Positions 1-11,545 of a stretch of DNA of 64,000 bases are shown here, in pieces. Under the pieces are notes generated by a model that saw only the letters and a program-made list of their open reading frames with translations, searched no databases and was not told the origin of the DNA. Source of the stretch: Ricinus communis (lineage: Eukaryota; Streptophyta; Magnoliopsida; Malpighiales; Euphorbiaceae); assembly GCF_019578655.1 (NCBI RefSeq), contig NC_063259.1:28569277-28633276 (forward strand), in the 5' to 3' direction. The position numbers were made by a program, and so were the translations under genes. Each line of letters begins with the position of its first letter. The stretch's first letter is position 1.

Positions 1-1419
1 TTGACTCATGGCTTTGAAATACTGAAACCCCTTATCCACAAAACCACCATGACTGCAAGCAGACAAGACACCGAGGAATGTAACCTCATTAGGCTTAACA
101 TCATTACAAGTTTCCACCTGCGCAAACAAGTCCAGTGCTTCGTCGGAATACCCATTCATGGCAAATCCAGAAATCATTGCAGTCCATGAAAACAAATCTT
201 TCTTAACCATTCCATTGAAAATCTGGTGAGCCTTTTCAATGTCTCCGCATTTTGAATACATGTCAATCAAAGCATTTCTCACAGAGAGGTTCATGTCAAT
301 GCCATTCCTTTCACAATACGTATGCACCCATCTTCCCTGAGCCAGAGCTCCCATATGTCCACATGCTGAAACAACACAAGCAACCAAAGCGGCATCGGCA
401 ATAACACCAGCAATTTGCAGCTCCCTAAACAACTCTAGTCCTTCCTTGTACATATTCAACCTCGCATACCCTACTATCAGAGAAGTCCAACACACTAGAT
501 TCCTGACAGGAATTTTATCAAAAACCTCCCTGGCATTATCCATTTGCGCACATTTTGCATACATGTCAATCAAACAAGAACCCAAAATCACATCTAAGAC
601 AAACCCATTTACTACAATCAAAGCATGAATCTTTTTCCCTAAATTAACAAATCCCGTCCTTCCACAAGCAGTTAGTGCATTAACCAATGTCACCTCATCA
701 AACCTCACAAAATTATCATTCAGCAATTCCCCAAATACCTTCAATGCATCCCCGTTACGTTCACATTGTAAATACCCAGAGATCATACTATTCCAAGAAA
801 CAACATCTCTGATCAAAACAGGAACCATATCAAAAACGTCTCTTGCAATTTCAACTTGTCCACAAAAAGAATACATAGAAACTAAAGCATTTTGGATAAA
901 GACATCACATTCAAATCCTAGTTTAAGGCTTAAAGCATGCAATTCTTGACCTTTATTGAGAAGCAATAAACGTCCACAAGCTTTAAATATAAATGGGAAA
1001 CTATAGTTATCAGGTAAAGTTGCATTCTTGATCATTAAATTATAGAGAGAGATTGATTCTATAGGAGTTGAGCAGTTAGAACGGGCTTTAAACAAGAAAT
1101 TATAGGCAAAGACATTGGGATTTTTGATTTGGAAAAAGAGGGACTGAGAGAAGGAAAGATTATTAGAGTTGGAGAGGGAGTACAAAAGGAGTTTGCTTGA
1201 AATGAATGGGTCTGTAAAGAGACCAGACGCAATGGCATGAGAAAGAATTTGATTGAAATGATTTGGGTGTTTGATATTTTTTAATAAGATGCATCTTTGA
1301 GGGTTTGAGATGATGGAGAGGAGAAGTAATTTTGGAGGTTTGAGTTTACAAGTATTAAGAGTGGACGGAAGGAAGCTCATGGATTGAGGATGCAAAGGAA
1401 TTAGATTAGCATCAAGCAT
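1..1419 (-). CDS. PPR repeat protein, PLS type (3' end outside window)
   Basis: This is a pentatricopeptide repeat protein, a family of sequence-specific RNA-binding proteins that act on organelle transcripts. The frame is open for 473 codons from the start to the left window edge, with no intron, as is usual for plant PPR genes. Typical PLS-repeat signatures recur: 'ALVSMYSFCGQ', 'VVSWNSMISGY', 'LIDMYAKCAQMDNAREVF', 'ALIDMYSKCGDIEKA', 'FSWTAMISGFAMNG' and 'TFLGVLSACSHGGFVDKG'. The sequence ends mid-repeat, so the C-terminal E/E+/DYW region, if present, lies outside. Two in-frame ATGs are possible, at 1419 and 1380 (minus strand). I chose the longer one; an in-frame stop lies a short way upstream of it. 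The N-terminus is compatible with an organelle-targeting peptide, but which organelle cannot be decided. The RNA target is unknown. Confidence 0.93.
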   Translation of the reverse strand, partial: MLDANLIPLHPQSMSFLPSTLNTCKLKPPKLLLLSIISNPQRCILLKNIKHPNHFNQILSHAIASGLFTDPFISSKLLLYSLSNSNNLSFSQSLFFQIKNPNVFAYNFLFKARSNCSTPIESISLYNLMIKNATLPDNYSFPFIFKACGRLLLLNKGQELHALSLKLGFECDVFIQNALVSMYSFCGQVEIARDVFDMVPVLIRDVVSWNSMISGYLQCERNGDALKVFGELLNDNFVRFDEVTLVNALTACGRTGFVNLGKKIHALIVVNGFVLDVILGSCLIDMYAKCAQMDNAREVFDKIPVRNLVCWTSLIVGYARLNMYKEGLELFRELQIAGVIADAALVACVVSACGHMGALAQGRWVHTYCERNGIDMNLSVRNALIDMYSKCGDIEKAHQIFNGMVKKDLFSWTAMISGFAMNGYSDEALDLFAQVETCNDVKPNEVTFLGVLSACSHGGFVDKGFQYFKAMSQ

Positions 1420-1555
1420 CAACTCGAGTATGGCAATGCTGCCTAACTGTCAACTGCTACTCAAATGTGTGTGGCTCAACCAAAGGAAGCAAATAGTTGT
1501 AACCAATAAAAAAAAAAGGAAGCAAATAGTTGGATGTGAAAAAGGTAAAATGTTT

Positions 1556-1627
1556 CGCCGTTGCCGGGGATCGAACCCGGGTCACCCGCGTGACAGGCGG
1601 GAATACTCACCACTATACTACAACGAC
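1556..1627 (-). tRNA. tRNA-Asp (anticodon GUC)
   Basis: Read on the minus strand, this 72-base stretch folds as a complete tRNA. The acceptor stem GTCGTTG pairs with CAACGGC (one G-T pair) and is followed by discriminator G. The D-arm contains TAGTATAGTGG, the anticodon loop is CTGTCAC (anticodon GTC, aspartate), and the T-arm contains GGTTCGATCC, which also serves as the B box. There is no intron. Immediately downstream on the minus strand are T runs (about 1540-1555) suitable for RNA polymerase III termination. The gene sits about 135 bases upstream of the PPR start codon on the same strand. Confidence 0.97.
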
Positions 1628-3367
1628 TTGCTTGTTTCGCTATTTATTAGAAGCACACTAGCTGAAATCAAATTAAAGCGCACACGAGAAACGGCTTGAA
1701 GACTAAATATAAATTTATGCCTTTGCTGTCTGCTTTTGAAAAATGCCATGTTCTAAACTATTGTTATCTGAAGAACAAAATCTTCATGGATGAGGTGGCA
1801 TCACAAGGACATATTATCATGCTTTCTGTTGTAATAAAGGGTTAGCAGCTTCTATATTATATGAAAAAATGAATGAAAACTAGGTGAAAGAAAACTTAAA
1901 GGGTCCCTCAAACTTTAGCCCTTAATGAGTCCTACATAGGTGGATTGGTGATATTAGACACAGTACAAGTATGATGCATGTAATAACTCATTAAATGAGT
2001 AGTTTGAATACTAATTAAATAATTATTTTTATGAGGCATGCTATTACTTGGGCCACTCTATTTTTATTTTTCAAATAATCAATCATTACAATATGTAAAA
2101 TTAAGTTACATACTAATAATTACTTGTTCAAAAATTATTGTATCTCAATCATTAAAGAGAAAGAATATACATTGACAAAAAACGAATTGATAGGAGAAGT
2201 GGAATTCTGCTAATCTCTTAAGAATCAAATCAAATCTTTGGATAGTTATGAATTTATGCCAATGATCTTTTGCACAGTATGCTGCACCAATTTAAAGTTA
2301 GCCACGATTATGAGAGGCAGGCAATACAATTAACAAAATGATTCTTGGCTAATCAGATTCCAAGTCGTTTTAGGTTTCTAATTACACAATAACAACATGT
2401 CATATCCTTGATTAATATCCTAAGTACAGTTGATATATAGTTTTAGTTGTACAAAGTAATGCCATATTTAAGCTACGTCCCAGCTAGACCATCTTTTTCA
2501 TTTACACTTTGAGAAGATATGGTGCACTCAATATTCTACAGAAGATATGATTGGGAAAGAAAAGTTTTTTCTGTTGTGGGGTGGATCTTGCTATAGTGGT
2601 TTTACATGGCCAGTAAAAGCGGCAATTAATTTTAAATTTGAAAATTTATTTGCTTTTAGCAAAGCAAGTGCACTAGCTAATTTATTAGGTACGTACTTCC
2701 CCATCTAGATGATGCAGCAAGAAGCATTGATCGCGGACGGGCACCATCTCTTCCTGCAGCTTGCGCCATTAATATTGCTATAATGTACATCAGCAAATCA
2801 CTAAATATTTTTCTTGCAGATGAAGGCATGAACCTTAAAAGAAAAAGAAACAAACAATTATGTGCATATAAAGCCATGGATTCTAAGCCTATGCTGATGA
2901 GCATAGATAGAAGACAAATAACTGTAGCTACCTTTGTCTGTTGATTGTTTGTTTGTTTTTCTTTTGTTTCGGGATTCTGTGGTTTTGTTAAACAATGAGC
3001 TTCTGAAGAGTTGAATTCCCGTAAACCATTCTTTTGACCTTTCTTCTAGTGGAGAATGAGTCAATTAGTAGGGATTCTTTATCATCAATTCTCCAACAAG
3101 TACACTGTACAAAGAAGTTATATATAGTGAAGAATATAGAACAATAAACTGCATAAACTCCTTGTAATTAAATCAAGTTTTGATTGTTTGCAACTGAGAT
3201 AATAATGCAATAACATAAAACAAGTGGTTGTTGTTGTTGTACGGAGGATTCGACCTGAATTTGACAGGAGCCTGGCAGTTCAGCCTATATAAACACAATG
3301 ATAGATACGCATTTTAGTATAGAGAAACAGTGATATTGAGAAGCATTAGCAGAATTTGCTACAATCG

Positions 3368-5100
3368 ATGGAGAAGCTTCCAATCTCCCTCAAAGGCTTC
3401 CAACATACATCCATGACCGCTATGGGAATGGTGGATGCCTTTGGGGGGATTGAAGGCTTAACTCCCCCGTAAGTAATTTTTTACTGCATGCATACTGGGT
3501 CCTTTTAACGTATCCTATCTCCTCCATAAAAGATTCGTTCTTAAGAAAGCAATTCCAGGAAATGTTATAGCAATCTCTTTCAGGTATTACCTAACAGTTT
3601 TATAAGCAGCCTAATTTAATTAAATTGATCACCTTAGTTGGAATATTCAGGTAGAAAGGTTGAAGTGTAACAGGGCCTATCCATGATCACCCACCAGCCT
3701 TCCTATAATTGCGAATCCTGAAATAGACAAATATGGAATCCCTGTGAAGATTCCCTGGTAAGACGACCAATTTGTCACACTAATATCTACATTCATAAAG
3801 ACAAGAAGGGTTTTCCAGAATCAAGTGGTCCCGAGAATGTGATCGTGGTGTAGCCAACATTGAGGTAGCCGTCAATGGAAAGTAACATGTGGTGGGCGTC
3901 GAATGCTATGAAGTGGAATATGTGTTATCGAATAGAGAATTGTTCTTGATACCCCCAATTAAGTAACAGAATTATACAGATCTTATAACCCTTGAAATGA
4001 TTAAAGGTCATAAGCACTCTGTACGGGGCATGTTGTGCATTTCTTGGATGGCTAAATATCGATAACTCTCTTTCAATTTGTTACATTGGGAAACAGGCCC
4101 TGGAGCAAGGAGCAAGGTTTCTGCTATTTAGGCTTATCGAAATTAATGATGTGTTTGTTGTCTGTTTTTCTTTAACTTTTTCAGACTAAAACCACCTTAG
4201 GCATTTAAGCCTACAGTAAGGTTCAGGGAAAATGATGGTCTCTCTGTGTTTCCAACTTCACCGAATGACTCCTGAGAAGCTGCTTTAAACTAATCATTTC
4301 TTTCGTTTTCAGCCTCGAAGACTTTTTCGAATATACATGTTGGAAAATTAGGACGAAGTTCCCTGTTAGTTCTCCTTTGTTTGAGCACCAATGTCCAGAG
4401 AAAGTCTTTGTCACAATTTAGAAGTTTGGACAGAAACTAAAGGGATTGAAAAAGAGATGGAAAAGCGGGGCATTGCCTCCCCTCAGAGTGTGTATAAATA
4501 CTATCAGAAATTCTCTCTCACCTATATCAGGACTTCTGGGGATCTAACTTTCTCTGAACTCTCCCCCTCAACGGCTACTTCAGCCTTGTCTGAAGTTATT
4601 CAGCATAGCAGTTGTTGAGGTGGGGAGGTCAGCAAAAGTTGGCTCTCCGCTTTCTTGAGCTCCTCCCGCCAATTTTCATCAGGTAAGGTTGTGGCCTTGC
4701 AGTTGAGTGCCTATCAGAGAGTGCATGCTGGCAAGAGTTCAACTCCTGCCAACTTTATTCTCCTTGAAATTAATCAGGTAAACCATAATAGTGATTCTGT
4801 GAAATTAAAGTGTGATTGGGGTTAAGAACTAAGCATTCCACTAACTAGAAACAATCGCAGGTTAACAAGCACCACAACGATCGTTGGAAGAAAATTCACT
4901 CCCCGAGCTAGCTAGCCAAATTTGCGAGAAGCTCGACTGCTTCATCTCCCTTGCAGATGATGTTCATATGTGGAATTCACCTCCCACCACTGCCACTGCC
5001 AAAACATCCAGCGCAAGTACCCGAGTCGCCACACTTGAGCCACTTTTACATTATATAGATAAATGTATATTGCACCATCCATGGCATGAAAGCTAGATGA
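3368..5100 (+). pseudogene. Possible relic of an unrecognised protein-coding gene
   Basis: Several short pieces look like exons but do not join into one open frame that I can defend. The first runs from the ATG at 3368 to 3468, encodes about 33 residues beginning MEKLPISLKGF, and ends at a good splice donor (CCC followed by GTAAGT). A second open stretch at about 4391-4618 is followed by a coding-like segment at about 4683-4780 containing 'VVALQLSAYQRVHAGKSS'. A further segment starts after an acceptor-like CGCAG near 4860. Stops and frame changes separate them. I do not recognise the family. This could be a decayed gene, a lineage-specific gene with more introns than I can place, or chance. 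Confidence 0.22.
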
Positions 5101-5809
5101 AGTGCATCCGATATGAGGCTTGAGAACAGAACCATGAGATAGATTCGCAAATCTCAACCATTGCATGTACTGTTGGCACAGTGGAGTTTGCTTATGTCCT
5201 TGAAACACCAAGGAAGCTAATCATTTTGATTAATTTTCATTTCGCGTTATTCTATATTCTCTTTTAATTAGTTCTTAAGCAACCACTATTATGATACAAT
5301 GTACATGTCTAATCTGATTTATTTATGCAATCAAAAAATTTATTCGGAAAATTCTTGTATACACCAAACCAAATATATATATACGTATGTATAAATATTT
5401 ATAATACTTGATTTTTTTTAAAATATAATTTTTTTATGAAATTAAAATTTAAATAATTACTTACAGTTCTAATTAAAATACTTTATTTTATATTACAATT
5501 TTATTATTTATAAATTCAATAAGTTAATCCCTTAGTAGTTAATAATTTTTTTATTCTACCATATATATTACTCATAAAAGATTTCGACTATATAGAGATA
5601 TGGAATTTGAAGTCTTTTCTCATTAGTGGGCGATCCGATAGTGCACCAATAAACGAATATCAGACCCAAAAACCATGGGCTTGGCCAATAAAACGAAAGC
5701 AACATAACAGTTGAGACTTGGGACCGGGTCAAGCCCGCAAGTGTAAAAACAAATATTCCACCGAAGTAACATATGAGAATTGCTGGAGTTGCTTACTTGT
5801 CGAACTCCG

Positions 5810-5844
5810 ATTGGTTGGATTCACGTGGCACGTAAATTGATTGG
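5810..5844 (+). promoter_or_regulatory. CCAAT/G-box cluster resembling an ER stress element
   Basis: About 230-260 bases upstream of the calnexin ATG, the sequence reads ATTGG, seven bases, CACGTGG, then eleven bases later another ATTGG. On the minus strand this is CCAAT-N11-CCACGTG. ER stress elements join a CCAAT box (NF-Y) with a CACG/CCACG half (bZIP factors) at a spacing of 9 to 10 bases, so this is close but not a consensus match. Its position before an ER chaperone gene is what makes it suggestive. Binding is inference. Confidence 0.35.
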
Positions 5845-6070
5845 CGGAAACAACACGAAGGCAGTGATTTCCAAGATCTTTAAGTATACACGCATCGCAA
5901 AATGTAGCAAAACCAAATCTGTTAATCTAGAAGTTGTTTTTCCTTTTCTTTCCTTTCCTTTCCTTGCCTTGTGTTAGATTAGATTTTAGATTCAGATCAG
6001 ATCAATAATTATACTTAGCTAAACCTAGGAGGAGTAGCTAGGGTTTTGAGAGTTTTTGGGATACCAAGAG

Positions 6071-8760
6071 ATGGGAGAAGCAAAACGCATCTCTCTACGA
6101 TTAGCTCTTGTATTTTTAGTAGCTTTTGTTTCCTTCGTTCAGCTACGAGCAGACTCTGACGATAATAAGGTAATTAATCAATTACTTAATTGGTTAATTG
6201 ACATTTCTATTTTTGAGTTTTATGTGATAATAAAAGAGTGATTTTTGTTTGATATAGATCTTCTACGAGTCATTTGAGGACTCATTTGAAGGACGATGGA
6301 CTCTGTCTGCTAAAGATGACTACAAAGGTATATAGTTATATTGTGTATTCTTTTGGATCTAAATTTTTGCTGTCTATTTTTTATTTGTTAATTTTATTGT
6401 TTTTACTGTTGTATTGTTTGTGCTTTCCTTTGGAGTTTTGTTTTTACTTGCTTATTTGGTGGTACTGCTGCTGTACTTCTGGAAGTGATTTGGATATGGT
6501 TTATTTCTAGGTTGTTTTTTTTCCTCGTGCAACTGATTGTCTGATGTAGAAATGAAATTGTTTTGATATCATTTTGATACTTGAATTCCAGTAGATCAAA
6601 GAAATTATATTTTCAATTAACTTTTCCTGGATAGTAGGCGATGTTACTTGTTAGTTGAAATGTATATGTAGAGAGAGATAATTATGAAAAAGATAATTAG
6701 GGTGAGTGGTTGATTTTCGGTTGCAATTGTGAAAATTGAATAAGTTGTAATAATTAGGGTAAGTGGTTCTGTCTTTTTCTTGACTTGGAATCTGGAGTTT
6801 AAAGAAGATACTATAATTTGTTATAGTTCTAATAACCATGACTGACTGCATTGTAATCTTGCTACATGTCTGTTTTAAATGAAAAGAAGGAACTGTTGTT
6901 TGTCTATATTTATATTCTTTTATAAGCTGAGTTTAGTTGGTTGTCTCTGTCAATTTATTGTCGGCTGTTTTCTTGAGGTAGAAGCAGATATTGATGTTTT
7001 TATATTGTTTATAGGTGAGTGGAAGCACGCGAAGAGTGAAGGTCATGATGAGTATGGCCTTCTTGTGAGTGAAAAAGCTAGGAAGTATGCCATTGTGAAA
7101 GAGCTCGACGAACCGGCAACTCTCAAGGATGGAACCATTGTTCTCCAATTCGAGACTCGTTTTCAGAATGGGCTTGAATGCGGTGGCGCATATCTTAAAT
7201 ATTTGCGTCCCCAGGAAGCTGGGTGGACTCCTAAGGATTTTGACAATGACTCTCCTTATTCTATAATGTTTGGACCTGACAAATGTGGGGCCACAAACAA
7301 GGTGCACTTCATTCTTAAGCACAAGAACCCAAAGAGTGGCGAGTACATTGAACACCATCTCAAATATCCACCATCTGTTCCATCTGACAAACTCACCCAT
7401 GTCTATACTGCCATTCTGAAACCTGACAATGAGCTGCGAATTTTGGTTGATGGAGAAGAGAAGAAGAAGGCAAATTTTCTCTCATCTGATGATTTCGAGC
7501 CTCCTTTAGTTCCTGCCAAGACAATTCCTGATCCGGATGATAAGAAGCCTGAAGACTGGGATGAGCGAGCCAAAATTCCTGATCCTAATGCAGTGAAGCC
7601 AGATGATTGGGACGAGGATGCACCTATGGAAATTGTAGATGAGGATGCTGAGAAACCTGAAGGATGGTTAGATGATGAGCCTGAGGAAATTGATGATCCT
7701 GATGCTGCAAAACCTGAAGATTGGGATGATGAGGAGGATGGTGAATGGGAGGCACCAAAGATTGATAACCCAAAGTGTGAGACAGCACCTGGTTGTGGTG
7801 AATGGAAGAGGCCAATGAAAAGAAATCCAGCTTACAAAGGAAAATGGCATGCTCCACTTATTGACAACCCCAACTATAAGGGTATCTGGAAGCCTCAGGA
7901 GATTCCAAACCCCAACTACTTTGAGCTTGAAAAGCCTGACTTTGAGCCCATTGCTGCTGTTGGCATTGAGATCTGGACAATGCAGGACGGTATTTTGTTT
8001 GGACATATCTTGATAGCAGATGATGAGAAGGTTGCAGAGTCACTCAGGCAGACAGCATGGAAGCCAAAGTTTGATGCTGAGAAAGAGAAACAGAAGGCTG
8101 AGGATGCAGCTGCTGGTTCAGATGGTCTTGCTGGCTTCCAGGTAAATTGATAGCAGTCTTTGTTTTTCATAGATCTTTTGCCTTTTGTAGCTTCTTGACC
8201 TGAGCATTCTATTTAATTCTGCAGAAGAAGGTGTTTGATCTGCTGTACCAGGTTGCAGATATTCCTTTCTTAAGCGAGCACAAGGACAAAATTATTGTAA
8301 GTTTTAAAAATTATATATGCTGTCAAAATTTTGGTAGGCATTGTGGTGGATGTGGGCTGAGTTTGTGTGCATGTTTCTGTAGGATATTATTGAAAAGGGA
8401 GAGAAACAGCCCAACCTCACAATTGGTATACTCGTCTCCATTGTGGTGGTGATCTTTACTGTGCTTTTTAAGATCCTCTTTGGTGGGAAGAAGCCTGTAA
8501 GTTCCAAAAAACTCTCACTGCGCTAGTATTTATCCATTCTTATGTTTGCTGCTTATGTGGGAGTTTAGCAGGCAATGATTTTTCTCATTGTGTTTTGCTA
8601 ACAATATATGTAGGCAAAAGTAGAAGAGAAACCTGCACCAGCTGCTGAGACTTCGAAAAAGGAAGAAAGCAGTGGAGAGAAAGCGGAAGAGAACGAGAAG
8701 GAAGATGCTGCAGCTGCTGCTGCTCCCCCTCGCAGAAGGCAAGCCAGGCGCGAGAACTAA
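6071..8760 (+). CDS. CNX: Calnexin, ER lectin chaperone
   Basis: Calnexin is a calcium-binding ER membrane chaperone that retains monoglucosylated glycoproteins for folding. Six exons, 6071-6169, 6258-6327, 7015-8141, 8225-8296, 8383-8496 and 8614-8760, join to 542 residues, the usual plant length. Residues 1 to about 26 are a signal peptide. A lectin domain contains 'KCGATNKVHFILKHKNPK'. The P-domain (about 215-345) has the two alternating repeat types, IPDPDxxKPEDWDE and GxWxxPxIxNPxY. A transmembrane helix lies at about 468-487 (ILVSIVVVIFTVLF), and the cytosolic tail is charged and ends RRRQARREN. Intron 2 (6328-7014) happens to be open in the exon 3 frame, so a naive model would extend that exon upstream. 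Exon 2 joins to exon 3 cleanly across a split Gly codon (G|GT). Confidence 0.97.
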
Positions 8761-9589
8761 AAGGACAATGAAAGGAGAGTGGTCCGCTTCAACTTTCACT
8801 TTTGGTAGATCTTCAGTTTAGGCGTCTTTACACTCTTGCTGGCTGGATTCTTGCTTATTCTCTCTTTTTTTCTTTCTTTTCTTGTTCGGGTTTTGTGGCT
8901 CTGTTTTGGAGCATAAAATGGATGAAGAGTGTAAATGACATGATGATCTGTGAGGTTTTGATACTTCATTTCCCGCCTCGGAAGTAAAATTAGCCTGCCA
9001 ACTTAAGGATATTATTGTTGATTTGACTATTAAAGAAAACACATGCAACTAATGTGAAAGTAGCATTTTTATTTATTTTATGATTTTATGATTTTATTTT
9101 TATTATTATTATCTTACTCTTTAGCTTTTTTTTTATTTATTTATTTATTAATTCAATACTTATCATTATTCAAGTTCTAATTACTATTAACAGGAAATTT
9201 GGCTATTGCCTTCCTGCTAATTGTTAGTTCTTATTTTACCTTTTCCCGACTCGGGCACAGGGAGATATATGTTTGCTTGCTGTTCATTTGCATCATATAT
9301 TGTTCAAGTTTAAACGAAGTATCCTCAGGATCAATAAAAACATACAATTATTTATTTATTTTGTCTAATTTTGAACCGGATGACCAAAATATTTAGAACG
9401 AATATGATTTAATTTTAATTCTCTCGTACCGAAGAGTGAATTTTTGATTAAGCTCTACTCGAGCGGGCTCTATCTCTTATATTTTACAAAATTATTGCAA
9501 AAATTCATCCCTGACATCACTAGTGAATCTCAAATAAGCGCGCATTTATTAAGAGGCTTATTTCTAATAACATCCTATTAGCTCATTAG
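8761..9589. other. Calnexin 3' region and AT-rich spacer
   Basis: This stretch holds the calnexin 3' untranslated region, probably to about 9020-9060, followed by T/A-rich low-complexity sequence (about 9060-9150) and a spacer leading into the LINE remnant. No coding region is supported. Confidence 0.6.
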
Positions 9590-11545
9590 CTGATGCATAA
9601 CCTGAAAACTAGAATTGGAAATTTTTTACTACAACTGATAACTTTTAAGGAGATGGCGATCAAGTTTGGCCCGAGTAAAGCGTATGAGCTGGTCCGGTGG
9701 GACTTCTTAAACAAAATGACGCATAACTTGGGCTTTCATGTTCTTTGGATTAATTGGGTGAAGGAATATGTCTCTACTGTCTCGTTGCTTTGTTTGTTCC
9801 TCGAGAGGCATCAAGCAGGGGGATCTCCTATTCCCCTACCTCTTTATCATCCGTTCCGACGGCTTTTCCCAACTTCTCCAAAGAGTCGAATTAGACAGAA
9901 GCATCTCAGGTCTTTAAATTGCTCGACAGAGTCCCAGAGTCTCCCGCCTTCTCTTTGCGGTTGACGCTTTTCTTCTAGTAGAGAAGGCTTCTCCAATAGT
10001 TCAGATTCTTCAGTCTTACAGTGAGGCCAGTAGTTAGGTAATTAACAAGGGGAAATCAGTTTTTTTCTTCAAACGGAATACACCGAACGACGAGCGGTTC
10101 TCTGTTGCTAAAACCTTGGGTATAACTAGTATAGGCTGCCAGGACAAATACCTTGGCCTTCCACTTGTCGTCTCAAGATCCAAGCGTCAAACTTTTGCTC
10201 TGCTGAACGAAAAGGTGTCGAAGACTCTTGCTAGTTGGAAAAGGAACCTGTTATCTCCAGGAGGGAAGGAAGTATTGATCAAAGCAGTTGCCACGGCCTT
10301 ACACTATATGTCTTGCTTTGCGTTGTCGGAATCTCAGTGCAAAGACATTAACAGAATGGTTAGTAACTTTTGATGGGGGCAACAATCAGATGAGAGACGG
10401 ATGCACTGGGTTTCACGGAAAAGAATGTTCTCCTCAAAAAAAAAGATGTCGGCACGGGCTTTCGTGATCTAGCTTGCTTCAATCTTGTGCAAGGGTAAAG
10501 GTTTCTATCCTGGCCAAATGCTTTGCTTACTAAGGTATTCACAGGAAAATACTTCCTGAATGGGAACTTTTTGGAAGCTAAGCCAGGTTCGAACTCCTCT
10601 TGGGCTTGGAGGAGCATACTCAAAGGAAGAACAGTACACAAGCATGGAATTAGGTGGCAAATTAGGCATAGAACAGCTGTCCACTGCTCTGTTGACGCAT
10701 GGTTACCTCCTGTATGTCCGTTTAAGGCTTCTTGCTTGCCCTCGGCCCCGCAAGAGATTCGATGGGTCTCTCAATTTATTGATGATCAAAACCACCAATG
10801 GCGAGCTGACTTAGTTGGTAGAGTGTTTGTTCCATTGGACGCCTCAAGTATCCTGGGTCTCCCTATTAATGTGACCAATTCTAAGGATCGTCAAATCTAG
10901 CAATATACTAAATCGATCCTACGATGTCAAATCTGGCTATCATGTGGCCAGATCCTTGGTAATAGCCAATAACACTACAGCGGAGGGCTTTTCTTCGAAT
11001 GTCCAGCAATCGATGGCTTGAAAGACCATTTGTAAACTTCCGGTGCCGAACAAAATTCAAGTTTTTGTTTGGAAATTAGTCAATGAAGGCTTGGTAGTTG
11101 AGGAAGTATTAGGTAAGAGGCTTTCTCAAGTAGCTAGCTCATGTTCCAGGTGCGGTCAATCTGAGTCCATCCCTCGTGTTTTTTTTCCAGTGCCATATTG
11201 CGCGAAGGGTATGAGCACCTTCTCCGTTGAACCTAAAATCAAGCCTCCTCTTAGGCTTAAACTCTGCTAATTGTTGGTCAAAGCTTTAGGAAATTACAAC
11301 TGCGTTCTCTGACTGGACAAAAATGAGATCTTTATCTATTGTTGCTTTAGGCTGTTTGGAAGGCTCGTAATGCTTGGGTGTTTGAGCAGAAGCGAATTGA
11401 CGACCGTTTATGTAAGAAGTCGAGTGGCTCTCATTGCCACCACCAGCAAAATCCGTTTTTGATTATTTCATTTCATCTTTTCCAGATTTGAAAAAGAAGG
11501 GTTATTGAACCAAAAAGAAAAAAAGAAAAGAAAAAGAAAGCTGAG
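9590..11545 (+). mobile_element. Decayed, 5'-truncated LINE (non-LTR retrotransposon)
   Basis: Conceptual translation across several frames gives the C-terminal part of a plant LINE reverse transcriptase. It starts inside the RT domain at about 9650 ('SKAYELVRWDFL', 'LGFHVLWINWV') and continues through the finger/thumb region ('YLGLPLVVSRSK', 'GGKEVLIKAVA') to the zinc-binding zf-RVT-like segment ('KIQVFVWKLVNEGL', 'CSRCGQSES', about 11043-11160). The frame changes several times and stops interrupt it. The motif A aspartate (family F-D-x-SKAY) reads F-G-P-SKAY, and the motif C F-A-D-D box reads F-A-V-D, so the enzyme is dead. An A-rich tract at about 11500-11543 may be the remnant 3' tail. 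The missing 5' end fits abortive target-primed reverse transcription. No target-site duplication was obvious. Confidence 0.88.

Larger units (their letters stand above)
1628..6070. other. Gene-poor AT-rich region
   Basis: This 4.4 kb stretch lies between the tRNA and calnexin. No long open frame with recognisable protein similarity is present. It holds an exon-like relic (about 3368-5100, listed separately), very AT-rich DNA at about 5330-5590, and the calnexin promoter and leader at its right end. A T-rich tract with repeated CCTTT (about 5940-5970) lies roughly 100-130 bases upstream of the calnexin ATG and may mark the transcription start region. Confidence 0.6.

Noticed and set aside
1895..1925. 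A GGGTCCCTCAAACTTT motif like the ends of some plant transposons
   Set aside because: No matching inverted or direct copy was found nearby, so no element can be defined.
4942..5211. Overlapping plus- and minus-strand frames of 70-89 codons
   Set aside because: They are too short and ambiguous to call as genes; noted only as part of the possible relic.
6879..7014. An upstream extension of calnexin exon 3 with its own ATG
   Set aside because: It is intron 2 read through; the alternative start would remove the signal peptide and the first conserved strand of the lectin domain.
6933..7400. A 155-codon open frame on the minus strand
   Set aside because: It lies antisense to calnexin exon 3 and follows from that gene's codon bias; it has no independent features.
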